A DNA stretch of 24,004 bases from a virus. The notes beneath the pieces were generated by a model, which had not been told where the DNA came from, ran no database searches, and was given only the letters and a program-made list of their open reading frames with translations. The translations under genes were made by a program, and so were the position numbers. The first letter of the stretch is position 1. Every line of letters starts with the position of its first letter. The DNA lies in the IMG/VR virus record IMGVR_UViG_3300006735_000254, positions 1 through 24,004 of that record. One strand, given 5' to 3'. Shown here in pieces: positions 12,954 to 22,776 of this stretch.

Positions 12954-15794
12954 ATGGCAGTGATTAGAGAAAAGCGTCAATTTTTATCACAGCCTATTGG
13001 TGTGGTTAAAGCACAGGTTGGCAATGTTGAAGGTGCAAGGTCATTAGGCCAGTTTGCAGATACTTTGATTGAGGGTTCTTTTAAGACCCTTATTGAAGAC
13101 GCACAGCAAGCAGGTCAAGAAGGAGGTGTATCTGCTACCAGCCAACAGATAAGAACAATCAATCCAGAGACAGGACAGCCTGAAGCATTTGCAGTGCCGC
13201 CACAGTTTGGTCGCGCGGCATCTCGTGCATATCAGCAGGTAGTAGAACGAAGGTATGTTACTGAGGTTGAGCAAGACCTAAAGACAGAGTCTGCTAAAAT
13301 TTTTGCAGAAGAAATGCTAAAGCCTGATGGTTATGCAAACTATTCAAAACGTATGCGTTCATATGCAGAGGGGATTACAGAATCTGCTCTGCCTAGATTT
13401 GAAAATATTGTAAGTGGCATTTCTTCTTCTCTTATTGCAAGTACAGAAGTTGATTTTATTAAGCGCAATGCACAAAGAGATTTAGAGGATAATCTTTTTG
13501 CTTTGCAAGAAGGTGGTGATGCCAATTCTTTAACCCTTACCAACACTGGGGCTGTTCTAGATTTTAGCAATGAAGGTCAGGTTGAAGATTTTCTTGGTAC
13601 ATTTGATGGGTTTATTGAAGCTCAAAAAGCAGGCTTAACAGCAAGAGTGCATAGCTCTGAAACATATTCACAACAAGAAAACAATCTTGTTAACGGGGCT
13701 GGCGTAGGTATTGCTCGCAATATTGGTTCTGTATATGAGCAATCATTAAATACTACCAACCCATTAGAGCCATCTGACTTAGTTAGCTTACAGCAAGCAA
13801 TACGCACTGGTGTTGGCGCAGATAAACTAGACCCAAGACTGCAAAAGTTTGTTGGCATTGCGGATAGGTTTACATTCCAAATAGGCGAAGAAGGCAAAGA
13901 AGTTACTCGCAATTATAAAGGGATGATAAACTCTTCTATAAGTACAGAGCTAGATTCTATACATTCTAATGCTGTAAGAATTAAAGCGGCACAAAAAGCT
14001 ACAGCTACAGAGCAAGAGCAAGATTCGCTTTATGATTGGGTTGGCAATATGCTTAACCCAGATTCACAAACTGGCTTCAATGGATTAACACAATCTCTCA
14101 GAGAAAAAATTGACAATGGCGATATATTAGGTGCTATTGCAGAGTTTGAAAGTAATGAGCAACGCATTAGAAAAGAGGGCCAAAAACTAAACGTTCCTTC
14201 TGAAACTCTTGAAAACGGTATAATGCGTTATCGCAAAGGTCTTTCTTCTGGCCTTTTGTCTGTAATATATGGTTCTCCAATTAAAACTAAAGACAATAAA
14301 GGCAGAGAGGCTATGCGTCCCTTACTGCCAAGCGAATCAAATCTAGTGGAAGTGTATTTAAGTGGCAATAAAATGAGCGTAACACTCCAAGACTTGCCAA
14401 AAGAAATACGACCTGTTGTTAAACAATTAGAAAGTTTGCAAACAAATAGAAGCCGTGAAGAATTTAATCGTGAGGTTGAGGGGGCAAATCAAGAGTTGCA
14501 AAGCTTTTACGAGGCTAAGAAAAAACAAGCAGAAATAATACAAAGTGGGCAAACAGCTTTAAGCGGTGGTTCATTAAGCACTAAAAAAAATCGTGAAAGC
14601 GTTGACGCATTCACTATTGGCGATAATGCAAATACTCCTTTGTATTTTTTAACAGCCGAAGGGTACGCACAGTTTGATGCCTTTGCACCAAGTATGGTGG
14701 TTGCTGGTTTTGTTGGGCAAAACCTTGTTGACACATACAAAGTTATTGCTGGCGGGAAACAAAACTTATCAGAAACTGAAATAAACAGAGCCTTTGACAT
14801 ATGGGCTAGGCTTGAATCAAGGCCTGATAAAGTAGGCGGCACGTTTAATGTGTGGTCTAATTCAGACTTAGGTAAAGATACATTTGATATGATGACCTCT
14901 ATGAGTCATGTTGTAAAAAATTTACGAGGCGGTCAGAACGCCGCGCAAGTGTATCAAACTATGCGCTTTAATTTAGACCCAGATAATAGAGAAGCATTTG
15001 GGGACAAGATGACATTTGCTTTGGGCGGAAAGACTGTTGACAGTTTTATTGCTAATAAAGTTGGTGAAGGTAATTTTGAAGCAAGAGAATACTTTGAGCC
15101 TTTAGTTGGGTATTTTGTAGCGGCAGGTATGGCCCCAGATACTATTGATGAAACCATTGATACAATGATGGACGAACATTTTGTTGATACAGAGGGTTAT
15201 GTTATCAATAGCGGTTCAGGCGAGCCATTTAAGTCTGCATTTGGTTTGTCTAAGTTTATGGATAAGGGCGGTAGAATTAAGGCCATCGCTAACTTCAATG
15301 AGTTTCTTGCAAAGTCAGGTGCTAATGCTCGTATATCTAGAAAAGAAAAAACGCTTATAGAGGTTCTTGCTTTTCCAATTGGGGGATTGCTTGGAACTAG
15401 CATGATAGATTTAGAAATTTTAGATAGAGGTGCTGACTCATTGCAAACAGGTAATGAGCAAGAAGTTTACCTTACCGCCATTGCTGGCGAATCAACTGGC
15501 ACAGGTGAAGATGTTATTTATCAATTATCTGTTATTGAAAATGGAACTATACAACCATATCAGCACCCAAAGACGAGTGAGTTTATCTATGTAAATCTTA
15601 AAGATTTAAAGAAAAGTGTTGCCCCACCACAAGACTATAGCGGTGATGACTGGCTGTTTATGGAGTATCAGCGTCAACAACAAATTAAGCAGGGTACAAC
15701 AAGCCCAGTACTTGAAAGTGATATGTCTACTATTTCGTTGAATCCAGAACTTAGTAACAGCTTTTTACAATTCTTAGAAAGCAAGAGTAACTAA
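12954..15794 (+). CDS. Internal virion protein, T7 gp15-like
   Basis: A 946-residue protein in the gp15 slot between the gp14-like and gp16-like genes; T7 gp15 is about 750 residues. Such proteins form the inner head core and the tube that carries DNA across the periplasm. The sequence is mostly helical and soluble, starting MAVIREKRQFLSQPIGVVKA with SLGQFADTLIEGSFKTLIED. I see no lysozyme, transglycosylase or peptidase motif. AGGT near 12944 serves as the ribosome-binding site, about 7 bases upstream. The end overlaps the next gene by TAATG. The role is inferred mainly from gene order and size. Confidence 0.8.
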   Translation: MAVIREKRQFLSQPIGVVKAQVGNVEGARSLGQFADTLIEGSFKTLIEDAQQAGQEGGVSATSQQIRTINPETGQPEAFAVPPQFGRAASRAYQQVVERRYVTEVEQDLKTESAKIFAEEMLKPDGYANYSKRMRSYAEGITESALPRFENIVSGISSSLIASTEVDFIKRNAQRDLEDNLFALQEGGDANSLTLTNTGAVLDFSNEGQVEDFLGTFDGFIEAQKAGLTARVHSSETYSQQENNLVNGAGVGIARNIGSVYEQSLNTTNPLEPSDLVSLQQAIRTGVGADKLDPRLQKFVGIADRFTFQIGEEGKEVTRNYKGMINSSISTELDSIHSNAVRIKAAQKATATEQEQDSLYDWVGNMLNPDSQTGFNGLTQSLREKIDNGDILGAIAEFESNEQRIRKEGQKLNVPSETLENGIMRYRKGLSSGLLSVIYGSPIKTKDNKGREAMRPLLPSESNLVEVYLSGNKMSVTLQDLPKEIRPVVKQLESLQTNRSREEFNREVEGANQELQSFYEAKKKQAEIIQSGQTALSGGSLSTKKNRESVDAFTIGDNANTPLYFLTAEGYAQFDAFAPSMVVAGFVGQNLVDTYKVIAGGKQNLSETEINRAFDIWARLESRPDKVGGTFNVWSNSDLGKDTFDMMTSMSHVVKNLRGGQNAAQVYQTMRFNLDPDNREAFGDKMTFALGGKTVDSFIANKVGEGNFEAREYFEPLVGYFVAAGMAPDTIDETIDTMMDEHFVDTEGYVINSGSGEPFKSAFGLSKFMDKGGRIKAIANFNEFLAKSGANARISRKEKTLIEVLAFPIGGLLGTSMIDLEILDRGADSLQTGNEQEVYLTAIAGESTGTGEDVIYQLSVIENGTIQPYQHPKTSEFIYVNLKDLKKSVAPPQDYSGDDWLFMEYQRQQQIKQGTTSPVLESDMSTISLNPELSNSFLQFLESKSN

Positions 15795-18700
15795 TGCTTT
15801 ACGACCCATTCTCTACAAACAAAAGATTTTATGGCGAGACAGACTTTAGTCCTTCGCCTGATTTCTTTGATACTGTAGGCGCGACAATGGGCTACCAGTA
15901 TGCTCCTATCATAGATTACATATCCAACAAGATTAAGTATGGTGATGAAGTAGACCCTAACTATGTCTCTACAAATGACATGGAAGGGTATGAGATGTAT
16001 CGCAATGAGTTGATACTCGCTCAAAATGCAAACCATATGAAAGACCTTAAGGCATCTTTAGATGCAAACATTAAGCGCAGGAAGACACTCGCTCGCTCAC
16101 CAATTATGTCTCAGTTTTTTGCAGGTATGTTTGACCCTGTAAACTTTGTTGCACTGCCTTTTGGTGGTGCTGGTATTGGTATTGCTCGCTCCGCCCTCAG
16201 AACAGGCGCGTCAGTAGCCGCAATACAAACAGTGCAAGAAGCCTACCGCGCACCACTAGACCCCCTCTCTACGCCCACAGAAAGCGTATTAAACATAGGT
16301 TCAGCTTTTGCCGCAGGTGCATTGTTAGGTGGTGCTATCTCAATCCCTGCTACACGCAGGTCACAAGCGACTGTATCTACAAGACAACAGCTTGAAGAAA
16401 TTGGCTCAGAGTTTGTGCCTGTAGCTGACCCCAAGCGTCCTGCCGCTACCCAAGAGCGTCCGTTCTCACAGTTAATACCAGAACAGCTTGAGGCTATCAT
16501 TCAAGGCGCACCAAAGAAAATAAAAGCAACGCAAGAGTTTATTAACAAAACAAACGAGCGATTAAATGCTGTTAATGCAAAGCTAAAAGAAAAGCTAACG
16601 CCAGAAAAAAAAGAACAAGGTCAAAAAATCAAAGCTAAGTTAGAGGCTGGTGTTAAAACAGCAGAAGAAACATTAGACAGAACACGCAAAGAGTTAGGTA
16701 ACGCTGATGGTGAGCGTATGCTTCGTGTGCGTGAAGTTGCAGAAGGCACAGGCCCAGATAATTTTAGCATTGCTAAGTCTGCTTGGACTGACAGTGTGTT
16801 CTATAAATTTGTTACTACACCTATGAAACGTGTATTGCAGAACAAAAAGCTGGGCGATGTGAGTAAAAAAGCTATGCTTATGATGGGTGGCGACTCAGGC
16901 ATCTTGGTTAATGCAGTTAAAAATGGCGCAAAACTTGGTGCGTCAGTGTATCAAAAAGCACAGATGCGTAATGGTGAGTGGGTACAGGTACACGACAACC
17001 TTATGAAACTGTATGAGCGTGAGTATAAGTTAGGTGAGCAAACCTTTGCTGATGTTGACTTGCGTACTGTAAATCAAAAGTTACAGGGGTTTGGTGGCAA
17101 GCGAGTGCAAACTTATCAAGAGTGGATTGCTGAAGTAAACCGCAAGCGTATTACAGGCGAAAAGCCAAAGACAGATGCTGAGACAGAAGCAATAGCCGCT
17201 ATTGATGATTACTATAAAACATGGTCTGAGCGTCTTGAAGCAGTTGGTATGCTCGGCGGTGAGCAATATTATACACGACAATTAACATGGATAGATAGTC
17301 AAATAGACGAACTAGAAGCGGACATTTCTAAGTTAGTTAAAACAGTAAAAGACCCACGCGGCACAAACATATCTGAAAAAGATATGACTAAAAACCAAAG
17401 AAAATTATTCTATAGAAATCAAAGACTTGTTGAGCTACGCAAAAGGAAAGATGAGCTAGAAGCAGAAATTCAGTTTCAAAAAGACAATGAAATCATGCCT
17501 CCTAATGAGAAGGTCTTTAACCCTAGATATTGGGACTTGATTGCTATTTCTGAAAATCAACAGAAGTTCGCAGATATATTGTTTAAGTGGTACAAAGAAA
17601 ACCCAGAGGTGTATGTCTTTGATGAGGCGGCTGGTAAGTTTGTAAAGAAAACTTTATCTAAAGAAAATGATGCAGTACGAGGACGTGTTAATAGCACTAT
17701 TGATACCATTCTTGGCAGACGAGATGTAACGCAAGAAGAGCAATCATACTATGGTGGTGGTAAGTCTAAACACCTGCGTCATCGTGAGATTGATATCCCA
17801 AATGCTTTGGTAGTGGACTTCATTGAAACAAATCCCATCAATGTAATGAAGGCGTACAATCAACGTATTGCCCCTATGTATGAATTTGAGTCACAGTTTG
17901 GTCGCTCTATTGACGATGTGCTTGCAGACCAAGATATGTTTATGGTTGATGATGGCCTGTCACTAGCGGAGCGTAATGCTGTGTTGCGTGATATGCGTCA
18001 TATGTATGACCGCGTAACTACTAGAGTGTTGCGTGACCCTAACTCATGGGATCAAACGACTGCTACAGTTCTTAAAGACCTTGCAATGCTTAACTATCTT
18101 GGCTCTGCTGGTTTGGCTACATTGCCTGACTTTGCTAAAATTATGATGGAGCATGAGTTAGGCACAGTGATGAAGAGCTTGTTTGGTGTAATGAATGACC
18201 ACAAGGTTAGGCTCTCATCTAGAGAAGCGCGTATTGCAGGTGAGGCTATCGAGATATTGATGGGGGATGCTCACCTGCGCCTTACTGAGTATATGACCAA
18301 CAACCCATTGAACAATGGATTTATGAACAAAGTTCGTTCTGGGTTCTTTATGCTCAATGGTTTAGCTCCAATGACTAACATCTTTAAGCGTATGGATGCT
18401 ATCATGCGTGGTCATACTTTAATTGATTATTCTGTACGTTGGACGCAAGGCAAGGCTACTAAGATGGAGCAAGAGTATTTGCTTCGCTATAACATTAACT
18501 TAGAAGACGCAAAAAAAATTGCTGACTCTACTTGGGAAAAAACTGAGGCTGGATTGTACCTGCCTAATACATCTAAGTGGGACGATATAGGCATTAGAGA
18601 TAATTTTAGAACTTCTATGAATAGCGGTATTATGAATACTGTTCTTATGGGTACGCCTGCTGATAAGCCCATTGCTGTAGATGGTGTGTTTTATGTTCCT

Positions 18701-19303
18701 ATGCACGTTGCACAACGCTTTGGAATGCAAGAAGACCCTAAGTTTAGAGGCTATGCGCGTGTTGAGAATGGATTGCTTGGCTTGCCATTTCAGTTTATGT
18801 CTTATAGCTTTGCCGCCGCAAACAAAATTACAGCGTCACTTGCACATGGACAGATACGCAACAGAGCCGTTGCTCTTACCGCATCAGTAGGTCTTGGGTA
18901 TATGTCCTTGTCTTTGAAACAACCAGACTTTGTTATGGATAAAATGTCATTCTCAGATAAACTAGCACGTTCAATAGATGCGAGTGGTGTAATAGCTTTG
19001 CATGGTGATTTATTTTACACAGCAATGAATACAAGCCTTGCATTGGGTGGCCCTGACATTGGCATGGGTATTATTAGCCCAAAATTTCCACAAGAAAAAA
19101 GTGTTGTTGACGCAGTTACAGGTCTTACAGGAGCAGGTACATCATATGCTGTAGATGTAAGCAGGGCTGTGGGTAAAATGGTAAGTGGCGACTTCGACCA
19201 AGGTTTATATGAGTTTACTGGAAGGTTGCCATTTGCTAGCGCACTGCTGTGGAAAGAAGAGATGCAGGAGATGCGCCAAGCCTTGCGTGGCGGCAGGTAT
19301 TAA
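15794..19303 (+). CDS. Internal virion protein, T7 gp16-like (DNA ejection)
   Basis: The largest protein in the window, 1169 residues, in the gp16 slot; T7 gp16 has about 1320. It should be the core protein that crosses the inner membrane and leads DNA entry. Residues 101-185 are hydrophobic and Gly/Ala-rich (FAGMFDPVNFVALPFGGAG; SAFAAGALLGGAISIP), a pattern common to ejection proteins and a likely membrane-active part. Two coiled-coil-like stretches follow (about 235-300 and 495-570). T7 gp16 carries a lytic transglycosylase at its N-terminus; no such E-S-G-N motif is visible here. Role inferred from order, size and the hydrophobic region. Confidence 0.8.
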   Translation: MLYDPFSTNKRFYGETDFSPSPDFFDTVGATMGYQYAPIIDYISNKIKYGDEVDPNYVSTNDMEGYEMYRNELILAQNANHMKDLKASLDANIKRRKTLARSPIMSQFFAGMFDPVNFVALPFGGAGIGIARSALRTGASVAAIQTVQEAYRAPLDPLSTPTESVLNIGSAFAAGALLGGAISIPATRRSQATVSTRQQLEEIGSEFVPVADPKRPAATQERPFSQLIPEQLEAIIQGAPKKIKATQEFINKTNERLNAVNAKLKEKLTPEKKEQGQKIKAKLEAGVKTAEETLDRTRKELGNADGERMLRVREVAEGTGPDNFSIAKSAWTDSVFYKFVTTPMKRVLQNKKLGDVSKKAMLMMGGDSGILVNAVKNGAKLGASVYQKAQMRNGEWVQVHDNLMKLYEREYKLGEQTFADVDLRTVNQKLQGFGGKRVQTYQEWIAEVNRKRITGEKPKTDAETEAIAAIDDYYKTWSERLEAVGMLGGEQYYTRQLTWIDSQIDELEADISKLVKTVKDPRGTNISEKDMTKNQRKLFYRNQRLVELRKRKDELEAEIQFQKDNEIMPPNEKVFNPRYWDLIAISENQQKFADILFKWYKENPEVYVFDEAAGKFVKKTLSKENDAVRGRVNSTIDTILGRRDVTQEEQSYYGGGKSKHLRHREIDIPNALVVDFIETNPINVMKAYNQRIAPMYEFESQFGRSIDDVLADQDMFMVDDGLSLAERNAVLRDMRHMYDRVTTRVLRDPNSWDQTTATVLKDLAMLNYLGSAGLATLPDFAKIMMEHELGTVMKSLFGVMNDHKVRLSSREARIAGEAIEILMGDAHLRLTEYMTNNPLNNGFMNKVRSGFFMLNGLAPMTNIFKRMDAIMRGHTLIDYSVRWTQGKATKMEQEYLLRYNINLEDAKKIADSTWEKTEAGLYLPNTSKWDDIGIRDNFRTSMNSGIMNTVLMGTPADKPIAVDGVFYVPMHVAQRFGMQEDPKFRGYARVENGLLGLPFQFMSYSFAAANKITASLAHGQIRNRAVALTASVGLGYMSLSLKQPDFVMDKMSFSDKLARSIDASGVIALHGDLFYTAMNTSLALGGPDIGMGIISPKFPQEKSVVDAVTGLTGAGTSYAVDVSRAVGKMVSGDFDQGLYEFTGRLPFASALLWKEEMQEMRQALRGGRY

Positions 19304-19345
19304 TTGTGCGTTGAGTGAGTCTTTAATTTAAGTTAGGATACGAAC

Positions 19346-20635
19346 ATGACTATTAACTTAGCAGATAATGACCCAAGAGACAGTTACACCGTTGCGAATG
19401 GTAATTCGCAGACTGTGTTTACTATGTCTTTTGAAATCTTTGATGATGAAGACTTAAATGTTTATGTTGATGGCACGTTAAAAACATTAACTTCACATTA
19501 CAAAATTTCTGATTCTGCGTCTGATGCTAATGCTGGTCATACAAGCGGCACTACAGGTCATGTACACTTTACAAGTGCAGTAACCGCTAGTGGCTCAAAT
19601 AAAATTGTTGTTTTAACTAGAGACATTAAACACAAAAGAACAACAGATTTTCCTGCATCTGGCGCATTCCAAATTAATTCTTTAAATGCAGAGCTTGATA
19701 AATTAATTGCTATTGCCGCCGACCTCAATGATGAGATTGGTCGTTCACTGCGTCTTACAGATTACGATACTTCTGTGTCTCTTGTGTTGCCTGATGTAAA
19801 TAGCCGCAAAGGTACTGTGTTAGCATTTGATTCAAGCACAGGCGCGGTAGTAGCTGGCCCAGCTACAAGCGGTGTAAACACATTGTCAAGCATAGCAACC
19901 GACATAGCAACGCTGGCAGACATACAAGATGGAACTGTAGCTACAAATGCAATATCTGGTTTAGCTTCTATTTCTAGCAATGTAACAACGGTAGCAAATA
20001 TTTCTGCTAATGTAACAACAGTAGCTGGCAATACATCAAATATAGCAACAGTAGTTTCGAATATTACATCTATTCAAAATGCTTCTGCTAATGCCACACT
20101 TGCTCAAAATTGGGCTATAAAAGTAAATGGTGAAGCGGCAACAGGACAAGGTTATTCATCTAAAGCATGGGCAACAGGCGGCACTGGTGTAACAGATTCA
20201 TCTGGTGCTGGTTCTGCAAAAGAGTGGGCAACAGATACTACCAATACTTGTGATGGCACAGAGTTTTCAGCAAAAGAATACGCTATTGGCTCACAAACTG
20301 GTAATACTAACGGTTCTGCAAAGCAGTGGGCGTTAGGTGGTGGTGGTTCATACTCATCTAATACAGCAGTATCAGGTAGTCTTTATTCTGCAAAGTATTG
20401 GGCAGAGCAAGCCGCCGCAAGTGCTTCTGATTTTAATAATAAATATCATGGCCCACAATCATCAGATCCAACAGCAGACCCAGATAGTTCAGCATTAGAA
20501 GCTGGCGATCTTTATTTTAGTACAACATCAAACATACTTAGAGTTTATGACGGTTCTGCATGGAATGATGCTGTTGTAAGCACAACTGGCTTTGCCTCTG
20601 CTGGCTTTTCTATAGCCATGAGTATTGCGTTATAA
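19346..20635 (+). CDS. Tail fibre anchor protein, T7 gp17 N-terminal-like
   Basis: Residues 1-150 match the T7 tail fibre N-terminal domain that binds the tail: DPRDSYTVANGNSQTVFTMS, FEIFDDEDLNVYVDG, LTRDIKHKRTTDFPASGAF and LNDEIGRSLRLTDYD. Residues 180-255 are a low-complexity shaft (NVTTVANISANVTTVAG). From 271 to 353 a motif S-[SA]-K-x-[WY]-A recurs five times at 16-24 residue spacing (271, 290, 308, 324, 348). The end (GDLYFSTTSNILRVYDGSAW) is a small capping motif. At 429 residues it lacks a receptor-binding tip (T7 gp17 has 553), so it probably anchors other fibre proteins encoded next. AGGA 8 bases upstream is the ribosome-binding site. Confidence 0.88.
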   Translation: MTINLADNDPRDSYTVANGNSQTVFTMSFEIFDDEDLNVYVDGTLKTLTSHYKISDSASDANAGHTSGTTGHVHFTSAVTASGSNKIVVLTRDIKHKRTTDFPASGAFQINSLNAELDKLIAIAADLNDEIGRSLRLTDYDTSVSLVLPDVNSRKGTVLAFDSSTGAVVAGPATSGVNTLSSIATDIATLADIQDGTVATNAISGLASISSNVTTVANISANVTTVAGNTSNIATVVSNITSIQNASANATLAQNWAIKVNGEAATGQGYSSKAWATGGTGVTDSSGAGSAKEWATDTTNTCDGTEFSAKEYAIGSQTGNTNGSAKQWALGGGGSYSSNTAVSGSLYSAKYWAEQAAASASDFNNKYHGPQSSDPTADPDSSALEAGDLYFSTTSNILRVYDGSAWNDAVVSTTGFASAGFSIAMSIAL

Positions 20636-20646
20636 AGGAGTAAATC

Positions 20647-20982
20647 ATGGCGCAGAATTTTAGACGTTACACATTAAACGCTGTAGGAACTTCAGCCGCA
20701 GATATACCAGACGGTGCAAACTTTGACAGCTTTGACACACTGGTTGGTATTCACTGCACTAACATTACTTCCAATGCGGTGAATGTTGATGTGTACATTA
20801 ACGATGGCACTAACAATATTTATCTTGTCAAAGGTGCGCCTATAGCGGCTGGCGGTGCATTACAGATAATGGATGGCGGCGCAAAAATTGTAGTGCAATC
20901 AGGTGACAGGCTTTATGTGCAGTCAGATACAGCATCGTCTGTTGATGTATGGGTATCGGCTGTTGACGCAATCAGTACATAG
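20647..20982 (+). CDS. Small tail-associated beta protein
   Basis: A 111-residue beta-rich protein starting MAQNFRRYTLNAVGTSAADI, with LVGIHCTNITSNAVNVDVYI, NNIYLVKGAPIAAGGALQIM and KIVVQSGDRLYVQSDTASSV. This pattern is familiar from short phage tail proteins (an MAQNF.RYT.R.VGTS start and an IPxGGSL...DGG.KIV.Q.GD core) found in tail fibre clusters of marine phages. It has a strong AAAGGAG ribosome-binding site. It is likely a trimer or ring component of the fibre base, but its exact role is not known. Confidence 0.75.
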   Translation: MAQNFRRYTLNAVGTSAADIPDGANFDSFDTLVGIHCTNITSNAVNVDVYINDGTNNIYLVKGAPIAAGGALQIMDGGAKIVVQSGDRLYVQSDTASSVDVWVSAVDAIST

Positions 20983-20989
20983 GTGAAGC

Positions 20990-22177
20990 ATGGGTTATGT
21001 AGGCAATCAAACATCTAACAGCTACTCCTCAATGAGCAAGCAGACCATCACTGGCAACGGTGGTGCAAGCTACACATTGACCCACGCTGTAGCTAACGCT
21101 CAAGAAATTGAGGTGTTTGTAAACAATGTGCGTCAGGAAGCTGGCGTTGCATACACAGTGGCTGGCACTGCATTGAGCATGACAGGCAACGTGGCAAACA
21201 CAGATGACTTCTACGTTATCTATCAGGGCAAAGCATTGCAAACCGTAGTGCCGCCTGATGGTTCTGTTACCAACGATAAAATAACCACTATGGCGGCAAG
21301 CAAACTAACTGGCGCACTCCCTGCTATTGATGGCAGTAATCTGACTAATCTGCCTTCTGGCGGCTCTAACTATTTAGCGGTAAATTCTAGCGGCACAGCA
21401 TCTTCAGCGACAGGCACTGAAGCAATTGCTATAGGTGCTGGGGCAACAGCTAAAATTAACGATTCAATTGCTATCGGCAGAAATGCAGGGCAAGACCAGA
21501 ACGCTGGTCATTCTGGCGTTTCTATCGGTCTACAGTCCTATGTTGGTAGTTATCAAGGTGTAGCCATCGGTGAGTATGCAAGAGCGGATGGCTATGGTGT
21601 TGCCATTGGTTCTTATTCAGATGCCAATAATAACTACGCCGTAGGCATTGGTAATAATGCACAAGCCACTCAAAATAATGCAGTTGCTTTAGGCTATCAG
21701 GCATCAGCAACAACAGCAAATAAATTTGTTCTAGGCAATAGCAGTATTAGCGATTTGCGTTGTCAAGACACAAGCATCACAGCCGTATCGGACAGACGAG
21801 ACAAAACACAAATAGAACCATTGTCAGTAGGGCTAGACTTTGTAAATGCTATTGAGCCTAAAGCCTACTATAAAAATAATCGTAACGAATACTATGATTC
21901 TGATGATAATTTCAACCAATCAGATTATGAAGCGGCTACTAAAAAATATACTAAACGTGAGTTTGGTTTTGTTGCACAGGATGTAGCCGCACAACTTCCT
22001 AATACATACTCAGATGCTCGTCTTAGTTTTACAGAAACAGATGATGTGCAAGGTTTTGAGGTTCAGCAATTCACAATGGGTGATATGACACCAATACTTT
22101 GGAAAGCTCTGCGTGAACTTTCAGATAAATATGATGCTTTGTTAGCTAGAGTATCTGCTTTAGAGGAGGCGAACTAA
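20990..22177 (+). CDS. Tail fibre/spike with YadA-like repeats and S74 self-cleaving chaperone domain
   Basis: A 395-residue adhesin in four parts. Residues 1-100 are a beta domain (MGYVGNQTSNSYSSMSK; IEVFVNNVRQEAG) paralogous to that of the gene at 23062. Residues 100-140 are a flexible linker (LTGALPAIDGSNLTNLPSGG). Residues 145-250 hold YadA-head-type repeats (AIAIGAGA, VAIGEYA, VAIGSYS, AVGIGNNA, AVALGYQA), predicted to form a trimeric left-handed roll. Residues 260-395 are a peptidase S74 intramolecular chaperone: VSDRRDKTQIEPL, with Ser267 and Lys272 as the likely cleavage dyad, FGFVAQDV at 325-332 and a final coiled coil. The chaperone should trimerise the fibre and then cut itself off before Ser267. 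Confidence 0.88.
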   Translation: MGYVGNQTSNSYSSMSKQTITGNGGASYTLTHAVANAQEIEVFVNNVRQEAGVAYTVAGTALSMTGNVANTDDFYVIYQGKALQTVVPPDGSVTNDKITTMAASKLTGALPAIDGSNLTNLPSGGSNYLAVNSSGTASSATGTEAIAIGAGATAKINDSIAIGRNAGQDQNAGHSGVSIGLQSYVGSYQGVAIGEYARADGYGVAIGSYSDANNNYAVGIGNNAQATQNNAVALGYQASATTANKFVLGNSSISDLRCQDTSITAVSDRRDKTQIEPLSVGLDFVNAIEPKAYYKNNRNEYYDSDDNFNQSDYEAATKKYTKREFGFVAQDVAAQLPNTYSDARLSFTETDDVQGFEVQQFTMGDMTPILWKALRELSDKYDALLARVSALEEAN

Positions 22178-22776
22178 TGGCATTAAGTAAAATACAAGCA
22201 GAAAGCATGAACCTCGCTGATACCTATGCGTTTACTGGTACTGTGAGCGGTGCTGGTAAAATGGAATTGATTTCGTCTGACACCACAGGCGCATCTGGCG
22301 TTAGTTCCGCAGATATTTCGCTCAGCCAAAGTACAGATTATCATCACCAGATTTTAGTGGTTAATGGATATTTTCATAGTTCGGCTGTTGATACTGCTTT
22401 TAGGTTGATTGAAGGTGGTTCTGTAATAAGTGCTAATGGGTCTTATAATTCCCAAAGAATTGGTAGAAAAGATAGTATAAATACAAACGGAAGTAGTAAT
22501 CAAAATGTTGATTATATGCGTTTTCAATGGTATTCAGCGGGTGATTCTAGTAGTGAACCATCTGACGTATATTTAAAAATTTTTAACAGTACAAGTTCAT
22601 CACTAAAAACAACAATTACTGGAGAAATTAATGGTCTAGATAATAATGGAGACATTAGCACTAATTTTGGTAATGCTGTTAGATTGGCAAGTGCTGTTGC
22701 AGAGGGGATTAGATTAAGGGCGGCCTCTGGAAATATAAGTTACGCAAATTATGCTTTATACGGAGTTAAACTATGA
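22177..22776 (+). CDS. Short tail adhesin-like protein
   Basis: A 199-residue beta-rich protein starting MALSKIQAESMNLADTYAFT, a start common in fibre clusters of marine phages. From about residue 55 it looks like a jelly-roll or beta-sandwich tip: YHHQILVVNGYFHSS, VDTAFRLIEGGSVIS, DYMRFQWYSAG and VYLKIFNSTSSS. It is Ser/Asn-rich and low in charge, as usual for receptor-binding tips. GAGGAGG 8-9 bases upstream is a strong ribosome-binding site, and the start overlaps the previous stop. Base composition drops from about 48% GC at the front to about 30% in the tip, a sign of a swapped C-terminal module. Confidence 0.7.
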   Translation: MALSKIQAESMNLADTYAFTGTVSGAGKMELISSDTTGASGVSSADISLSQSTDYHHQILVVNGYFHSSAVDTAFRLIEGGSVISANGSYNSQRIGRKDSINTNGSSNQNVDYMRFQWYSAGDSSSEPSDVYLKIFNSTSSSLKTTITGEINGLDNNGDISTNFGNAVRLASAVAEGIRLRAASGNISYANYALYGVKL

